This document shows positions 30,001 to 39,000 of a stretch of DNA of 64,000 nucleotides, piece by piece (within the stretch, counting starts at the first letter, position 1; every line of letters starts with the position of its first letter). Source of the DNA: Nocardia niigatensis NBRC 100131. GTDB lineage: Bacteria; Actinomycetota; Actinomycetes; Mycobacteriales; Mycobacteriaceae. The position numbers and the translations under genes were made by a program. Under the pieces are notes generated by a model. The model was not told the origin of the DNA. It worked only from the letters and a program-made list of their open reading frames with translations, and made no database searches. The stretch is from NCBI RefSeq assembly GCF_000308655.1, contig NZ_BAGC01000114.1, positions 186,001 to 250,000 on the forward strand, read 5' to 3'.

Positions 30001-33000
30001 TGTCCGAACTGTTCGACACCGCTATCACGTTCCAGTCGTTCCCCGTCGACCGGATGGCACTGCAGCACCTCGTCGATTCGGCGGGCCTGCGGGTGAACGA
30101 ACTCCGCGGCGTGGACGCGACGCCCTACCCGCTGAGCCTGGTCGTGGAACCGCTGCCGTCCGAGCACGGTGAGGTACAGGGACTGCGGATCACCCTCCGA
30201 TTCCATGACCGGGTCTTCGACACCGGGTCGGCGCGCCGCATTCTCGACCGCTTCGTCGAATTGCTGTGCGGGATCGGCGCACACGCCGATCTGCGGCTGG
30301 GCGAGCTGGCGCTCGGCGAGGAATCGCGGCCATCGTGGCCGGAATCAGCTGGGACAGAAACGATCCCGGAGACCTTGGACCGCATCCTCGCCGCCTCCGC
30401 CGCCGAACCCGACGCGATCGCCGTGCGGTACGGCACGGACGCCATGACCTACCGGCAGCTCGACGAGCGGTCCACCCGTCTGGCCCGAGTCCTGCTGCGG
30501 CACGGCGCCCGGCGGGGACAGGTCGTCGCCTGTGTGCTGCCACGCTCCCTGGCGACCACTGTCACCCTGTGGGCCGTGGCGAAGTCCGGTGCCGCATTCC
30601 TGCCGATCGATCCGACCCTGCCCGCGGACCGGATCGATTTCCTGCTGTCGGACTCGGGAACCGTGCTCGGCCTGACCGACACGTCCACCGGGAGAGGAGC
30701 TCCGGACGGAGTCGAGTGGCTGATCCTCGACGAGGAGCGGACGCTCAGCGCCGTCGACTCGGCTTCCGCCCGGCCGATCACCGATGCCGAACGCGGCGGG
30801 CCGATCCGGCGGGATCAGCTCGCGTACGTGAGCTACACCTCCGGGTCGACCGGAACGCCGAAGGGCGTGCTCGTCAGCCATCGCGGCCTGGCCGATCTCG
30901 TCGCGGCGCAACGGCGGCTGTTCGGCGTCGACCCGATGTCGGTGGTCCTGCAGGTCGCCTCGCCCAGCTTCGACGCCTCGGTCTTCGAGTTGTTGATGGC
31001 GCACGGTTCGGGCGGCCGGCTGGTCGTCTCCCCCGCCGAGGTCTACGCCGGCCAGCAGCTGGCGGATCTGATTGCGCGTGAACATGTTTCGCATGCCGTG
31101 GTGACCCCCTCGGCGCTGGCGACGGTCCCGGCCGACGGTCTCGACGGGCTGCGCCTGCTGGCGACCGCCGGTGAGCCGGTCGGCCCCGAACTGGTCGATC
31201 GGTGGGCGCCGGGGCGCACCATGCTCAATCTGTACGGCCCGAGCGAGAGCACCATCTGGGCCACCGCCAGCGACGCGCTGGCGCCCGGTGCCGCCATCAC
31301 CATCGGCCGGCCGGTCGGTCCCGTCGCGACCGTGGTCCTGGACACCTGGTTGCGTCCCGTGCCGCACGGTGTCGCGGGCGAGCTGTACCTGTTCGGCGCC
31401 GGCCTGGCCGACGGCTACGTCGCCCGGGCGGCGCTGAGCGCGGCACGGTTCGTCGCATGCCCGTTCGGGGAGCCGGGTCAGCGCATGTACCGGACCGGTG
31501 ACGTGGTTCGCCACAACGCCGATGGAGAGCTGGAGTTCCTGGGGCGCAACGATTTCCAGGTGAAGGTGCACGGCACCAGAATCGAGCTGGGGGAAATCGA
31601 CGCGGCGCTGGGCGCGCGTGCGGAGGTGGCCTACGCGGTCACCGTGCCACGCCGCGACGACGCGCGGCCGTTGCAGCTGGTGTCCTATGTCGTGCCCGCG
31701 ACCGGGATCGAGGTATCGGGTGCGGAATTGCGGGCGGCGCTGGCCGAGACGCTGCCCCGGACCATGGTGCCGTCCGCGGTGATCGTGCTGGACGAGGTGC
31801 CACTGACCGCCAACGGAAAGCTGGATCGCGAGCGGTTGCCGAAGCCGGTTGCCGTCGCACGCGAGTTCCGCCCGCCGGCACCAGGAGTGGAGGAGTTGGT
31901 CGCGCGCACCTTCGAGCAGGTGCTCGACGTGGACAGGGTGGGCGCCGACGACGACTTCTTCGCGCTGGGCGGCGATTCACTGAGCGCCTCGCTGGTGGTC
32001 GGGCGTCTGGGTGCGGCCTTGAACGTGCGCGTGCCGGTGCGGGCCGTCTTCGAGTCCCCCACTGTCGGCGAATTGGCCGCGCGCACCGGGTCACTCAGCG
32101 GCGGGGGCCGGTTGCCCCTGCGGTCCGGAATGCATCCCGACCCGGTGCCGCTGTCGCTGGCGCAGCAGCGGATGTGGTTCCTGAACCGGTTCGAGCCGGA
32201 TTCTGCGGCGTACAACATTCCGGTGATGCTGCGGTTGTCCGGGCAACTGGACATCGAAGCGCTGAGCGCCGCGATCGGAGACGTGGCCGCACGTCACGAC
32301 GTACTGCGGACGATCTATCCGGAATCCTCCGGTGAACCGCGACAGGTCGTACTCGACGAGCCCGCGATGGCGGTGGAGCGGGCGCGCGTACCGGCGGACG
32401 CGGTCCCGGAGGTGGTGGGCGAGTTCGTGCGACGCGGATTCGATGTGACCGCCCGGGTGCCGATGCGAGTGGGACTGTTCGCGCTCGACGCCGAACACGA
32501 CAGCGACACAGGAGAATTCCTGCTGGTGCTGGTGGTGCATCACATCGCCGGCGATGGTCAGTCGATGGGGCCGCTGGCTCATGACGTGATGGCGGCGTAT
32601 GCCGCCCGGCTCACCGGCCACGCACCGCAGTGGGAGCCACTCGCCGTGCAGTACGCGGATTTCGCGTGGTGGCAACGCCAGATGCTGGGCGCCGCAGACG
32701 ATCCGGCGTCGTTGCTGTCCGCGCAACTGGAGTTCTGGCGCTCGACACTCGCGGGCGCACCCGACCGGCTGGACCTGCCGGCGGACCGGCCACGCCCGGC
32801 CGTCGCCTCGCTCTCGGGTGGCCGGGTACCGGTCGAGATCGACGCGCGGCTGCACGAACGACTGCTCACGCTGGCCCGGTCGCAGAACTCGTCGCTGTTC
32901 ATGGTGGTGCATGCCGCGCTGGCGACGGTGCTGGGGCGGCTCAGCGGCACCGATGACGTCGTGATCGGCACCCCGGTCGCGGGCCGGGGCGAGCCCGGCC

Positions 33001-36000
33001 TGGACGCGCTGGTCGGGATGTTCGTGAACACGCTGGCCTTGCGGACCCGGGTCGACGCCGGCGAGCCGTTCACCGACTTGCTGATGCGCACCCGGGACAC
33101 GGACCTGCTGGCCTTCGAGCACGCGGACGTGCCGTTCGAGCGGGTCGTGGAGGAGTTGAAGCCGGAGCGGTCGGCGGCACGGCATCCGTTGTTCCAGGTG
33201 GCCCTCGCGTTCGAGAATCTGGCGACGGTCGAGGTGGCGCTGCCCGGTGTCCGGATCGCCCGGGCGGAGGTCGATACCGGTGCGACCCAGTTCGACCTGC
33301 AACTGGTGCTGTCCGAAGCGGCCGCCGATGCCGGTTCGGCGCAAGGCATCTCGGGAATGATGAGCTTCGCACGGGATCTGTTCGACGAGGCGACCGCGGC
33401 GGCGATCGTCCGGCGGCTGGTGCGGGTACTGGAAGCCGTCGCCGGCGATCCGGCCGTGGTGATCGGGGATATCGACTGGCTGGACACCGACGAGCGCTCG
33501 GCGCTCACGTCGCGGGTGGGGACACACCCCGCGGCGGCGCCGGAGCCGACCGGATTGCTGCCGGAGCTGTTCTCCTCGGCCGTCCGGGACAATGCCGACG
33601 GCATCGCCGTCGTCTCGGGCGACGAAACACTGTCGTACGCACAGCTGGACGAACTGTCGAGCAGGCTGGCGCGCTTCCTGATCAGCCGCAGCGCCGGACC
33701 GGAGAGCCCGGTCCTGGTGGCGGCAGCGCGATCGATGGAGTCCGTCGTCGCGTGGTGGGCGGTCGTGAAGACGGGTGCGGCCTTCGTACCGGTGGACCCC
33801 GGCTATCCCGAAGGCCGGATCGCGCAGATGGTGTCGGATTCGGGTGCGACGCTGGGTGTTACGGTGTCGTCGGCCTCCGGCCGGATGCCCGATTCGGTGG
33901 ACTGGATCGTGCTCGACGACGCGGCCGTAGCCGCGCGGATCGACGGGCTGGCGAGCGGCCCGGTGCGCGATGCCGAGCGACTCCGGCCGCTGCGGGCCTC
34001 GAACGTGGCCTACGTGGTCTTCACCTCCGGATCCACCGGAGCGCCCAAGGGCGTCGCCGTCACCCATTCCGGCATCGCCGGCTTCGTCTCGTCGCTGCGC
34101 GCCGACCTCGACCTCGGGCCCGCGTCCAGGGTGCTGCACTTCGCGTCGCCGTCGTTCGACGCCGCGCTGCTGGAGACCCTGATGGCGGTCAGCGGGGCCG
34201 GTGCGCTGGTCGTGGCGCCGACGGAGATCTACGGCGGCGCCGAACTGGCCGAACTCCTACGCGCGCAACAGGTCACCCACGCCTTCATGACCCCCGCCGC
34301 GCTCGCGTCGGTGGATCCGGCCGGGCTGGATCACGTGCGGGTGGTGATGTCCGGCGGCGACGAGGTCCCCGCGGATCTGGTGAACCGTTGGGCCGGAACC
34401 GATCTCGCCGGCACCCGGAAGTTCCTGGAACTGTACGGGCCGACCGAGGCCACGATGGTCGCCACGGCGACCGGCCCGCTGCGACCGGGTGACCGGCCGA
34501 CGCTCGGCGCCCCGCTGCACGGTGTCCAGGCACTGGTGCTGGATTCCCGGCTGCAGCCGGTGCCGGTGGGCGTGGCCGGAGAGTTGTATCTGGCGGGCCC
34601 GGCGCTGGCGCGCGCCTATCTGGACAAGCCGGCCGCGAGTTCGTCGCGGTTCGTGGCGCACCCGTTCGGGGAACCCGGACGCCGCATGTACCGGACCGGT
34701 GACGTGGTGCGCTGGAATGCCGACGGCGCCCTGGAGTTCCTGGGACGCAACGATTTCCAGGTGAAGATCCGTGGCTACCGGGTCGAGCTGGGCGAGATCG
34801 ACGCGGCGCTGACCGCACGGGCGGACGTGGCATACGCGATCACAACGCCGTGGCGCACCGACACGGGTCCGGCGCAGCTGGCGTCCTACGTGGTCCCGGA
34901 ATCCGGGGCGAGTCTGTCGGCCGAGGAATTGCGGGCGGCGTTGGCCGAGGTGCTGCCGTCGTACCTGGTACCGGCCGCGGTGATGATCCTCGACGCCATC
35001 CCCCTGTCGCCGAACGGCAAGCTCGACCGCGCGGCCCTGCCCGAACCCGTCGTGCAGGCCAGGCGATTCCGGGCCCCGGCGACACCGGCCGAGGAGATCG
35101 TGGCCGGCGTCTTCGCCGAGGTCCTCGGCATCGACGGTCCGATCGGCGCCGACGACGACTTCTTCGAACTGGGCGGCAACAGCCTGGTCGCCACCCGTGT
35201 CGCGGCCAGGATCGGCGCCGCGCTCGACGAGACCGTCCCGGTGTCGATGATCTTCGAGGCGCCGACGGTCGCGAGGTTGGCGGCGCGCGCCGAATCGCGT
35301 GCCCACACCGGCCGGGTGGCGCTGACGGCACAGCCACGGCCGCAGCGAATTCCCCTGTCCTACGCACAGCAGCGGATGTGGTTCCTGAACCGGCTCGAAC
35401 CCGGCTCGGCCGCCTACAGTATTCCGATCGCGCTGCGGCTGTCCGGAGAGCTCGATCTCGACGCGCTGCGCGCGGCCGCCGCGGATGTGCTGAACCGGCA
35501 CGAGGTACTGCGGACCGTCTACCCGTATGCCGAGGGCGAACCGTCGCAGGTAGTCCTCCGCACAGCGGAGGCCATCCCGCCGATCACCGCGACCCCGGTC
35601 ACGGAATCGGAACTGGCCGAAGCGTTGTCGGCATTCGCCTCGACGGTGTTCGACGTGACGGTAGACGTACCGATGCGGATCCGGCTGTTCGAGCTCGGGC
35701 AGCACGAGTGGGTTCTGGCAGTGGTGGCGCACCACATCGCCTGCGACGGATCGTCGCTGGGCCCGCTGGCGCGGGACATGATGGCCGCGTACTCCGCACA
35801 CCTGATCGGGGAGACCCCCAGCTGGCCGGAGCTGCCGGTGCAGTATGCGGACTACGCGATCTGGGAGCGGGCGGTGCTCGGGACCGAGGACGATCCCGAA
35901 TCGCTGCTCAGCGCCCAGATCGACTACTGGACACTCGAATTGGCGGAGCTCCCGACCCTGCTGGAGCTACCGACCGACCGGCCGCGTCCGCCCGTGCAGA

Positions 36001-39000
36001 CCTATGCGGGCGCGACCGTGCCGATCACCGTCGACGCCGAGCTGCACGCGGGACTGCAGCAGGTGGCGCAGGCGCACAACGCGACGCTGTTCATGGTCTT
36101 CCACGCCGCGCTGGCGGCCACGCTGGCCCGGCTGGCCGACATGGACGACATCGCGATCGGCACGCCGTACGCGGGACGCGGCGAACCCGAACTCGATGAT
36201 CTGGTCGGGATGTTCGTCAACACCCTCGTGCTGCGGACCCGGTTGACCCCGGGGATGACGTTCACCCAGCTGCTCGAGCACGTGCGCGGGACCGATCTGG
36301 CCGCGTTCGGGCACGCCGATGTGCCGTTCGATCGGCTGGTGCAGGAGCTGAACCCGGTGCGGTCGCATGCGCACCATCCGCTGTTCCAGGTGATGCTGGC
36401 GTTCCAGAACCTCGACAAGGCCGAGTTCGAGCTGCCGGGGCTCTCGGTGGGGGGCGTGACGGCCGAGACCGACACCGCACTGTTCGATCTGCTGGTCACG
36501 ATGTCGGATTCCTACGACTCGGCCGGCGCTCCGGCCGGCGTCAGCGGCGCGGTGACGTACGCGAGCGACCTCTTCGACGAAACCACGGCGACCACCATCG
36601 CCGAGCGCCTGCTGCGGTTGCTCAGGGCACTGGTGACCGATTCGACGCAGCAGGTGTACGACGTGGATCTGCTCGGCACCGAGGAACTGGAAACCGTACT
36701 GACGCAGTGGAATTCGACCGATCACCGGCTCCCGTCGGACGAGACGCTGGCCTCGCTGTTCACCGACTCGGTGCGGGCGCACGCGGATCGGCCGGCGGTG
36801 ACCTTCGGCGACCGGTCGCTGAGTTACGCGGAATTCGCTTCTCGCGTCCACCGATTGGCGCGGTGGCTCATCGGCCGTGGCGTGGGTCCGGAGTCGCTGG
36901 TGGCGCTGCGTATGCGGCGTTCACTGGATCAGGTCACCGCCATGTACGCGGTGCACGCGGCCGGTGGCGGGTACGTGCCGATCGATCCGGACCTTCCGGC
37001 CGACCGCATCGAGTACATGCTGTCCATTGCCGAGCCGGTACTGGAGCTGTCGTCCCTCGACGGGCTCGAGCTGTCCGGATTCGATGACGCGCCGGTCACC
37101 GACGCCGATCGGCTCGCACCGCTTCGACCGCACAACGTCGCATACGTGCTCTTCACCTCGGGGTCGACCGGTCGGCCGAAAGGCGTTGCGGTATCGCATT
37201 GTTCGGTGGTGAACCAGCTGCGGTGGCACGCGGAGGCCTACGCGTTGACGCCGAACGACGTGGTGCTGCAGAAGTCCCCCGCCACGTTCGACATGTCGGT
37301 ATGGGAGCTGTTCACGACCCTGGCGATGGGGGCGCGGCTGGTGATCGCACGCGCCGACGGGCATACCGACCTGGCCTATCTCGGCGAAACCATTGCCGCC
37401 GAGCGGGTCACGATCGCCGCGCTGGTGCCGTCGATGCTGGCGGTATTCGCGGAGACGGTGCCCGCGGAGTCGCTGGCGTCGGTGCGGACGCTGCTGGTCG
37501 GCGGTGAGGCGTTCGGTCCCGACGTGGTGGCCGAGGCGCGACGCGCCATGCCCGGGGTCGAGCTGCACAATCTGTACGGGCCGACCGAGTTCACGGTGGC
37601 CGCGACCGCCCATCGGGTCACCGGCGCCGACATCGCGAGCATGCCGATCGGCTCACCGGTATGGAACGCCCGGGCATACGTGCTCGACCACCGGCTGCAT
37701 CCGGTACCGCCCGGTGTCGCCGGCGAGCTGTACCTGGCGGGCGCCCAGCTCGCGCGCGGCTATCGGTCACGTCCGGGCCTGACCGCGGAACGGTTCGTAC
37801 CCGACCCGTTCGACAACGGCGGCCGCCTGTATCGCACGGGCGACCTGGTGCGCTGGACACGCACCGGCGAGTTGGAATACCTGGGCCGCACCGATTTCCA
37901 GGTGAAACTGCGCGGTCTGCGGATCGAACTGGGTGAGATCGAGGCGGTACTCGCCGAGCACCCGAGCGTTGCCCGGGCGATCGCTCTGGTGCACTCCACC
38001 GGTGCGGCGGAACAGCTCGTCGGCTATGTGGTGCCCGCGGCGGGCGCCACGATCGACACCGCGGATGTGCTGGCGCACGCGGCCCGCCAACTGGCCGACT
38101 ACATGGTGCCCACCACGGTGATGGCGCTCGACTCGGTGCCCCTCACCGTGTCGGGCAAGTTGGACCGCGCGCGGCTCCCGGAGCCGGTGCTCGCGGTGGG
38201 AGAGTTCAGAGAGCCCTCGTCGTGGCTGGAAGGCGAGATAGCCCGAGCCTTCGGAACGGTACTCGGCGTGGATCGGGTCGGCGCCGATGACGACTTCTAC
38301 GCCCTGGGCGGCAACTCCTTGAAGTCGGTACAGGTGGTGAGCGAGTTGCGAAAAGAGCTCGACTACGAGATTCCGATCCGCTGGATGTTGTCCGCGTCCT
38401 GCCCGGCCGACCTCGCGAAGCGGATCGAATCCGGAATGCGCTCCGATTCCACCGTCGAACCGGCCGATGTCGGCTTCGACGTGCTGCTGCCCATCCGGAC
38501 CGGCGGTGAGAAACCACCGCTGTTCTGCATCCACCCGGCCTTGGGCCTGTCGTGGTGCTATCGCACATTCGACAGGTACCTCGCCGAGGATCGGCCGATC
38601 TATGGCATTCAGGCGCCGCAAATCGCCGGTGAGGTCCCCGGTCCGACGTCGATCGAAGAAATGGCGCAACGCTATTTCGAGGAGATCCGCGCGGTGCAGC
38701 CGCACGGCCCGTATCACCTCCTCGGCTGGTCGCTGGGTGGTGCGATCGCCCAGGCGATTGCCGTCGAGATGCGCACGGCCGGTGAAGAGGTCGCGCTGCT
38801 GGCACTGCTGGATGCCGAGGTGGGCGGTGTCGACGAGTCGACGGTCCGCACGGTCACGGCCGGCGAATTGATCAGCAATCTCGGCCCGGTCATGGGCGTC
38901 GATTTCGTGAGCCCCGATGCCACCGCCCAGGAGGCCGCCGATCTGATCGAACAGCACCTCGGGAGCGGCCTGGGCATCGACGCCGCGGTGATCGAGCGGC

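Noticed and set aside
28950..30300. C3 as a dual condensation/epimerisation domain to explain residue 2
   Set aside because: No N-terminal HHxxxxGD motif of dual domains is visible; it looks like a plain D-donor C domain.
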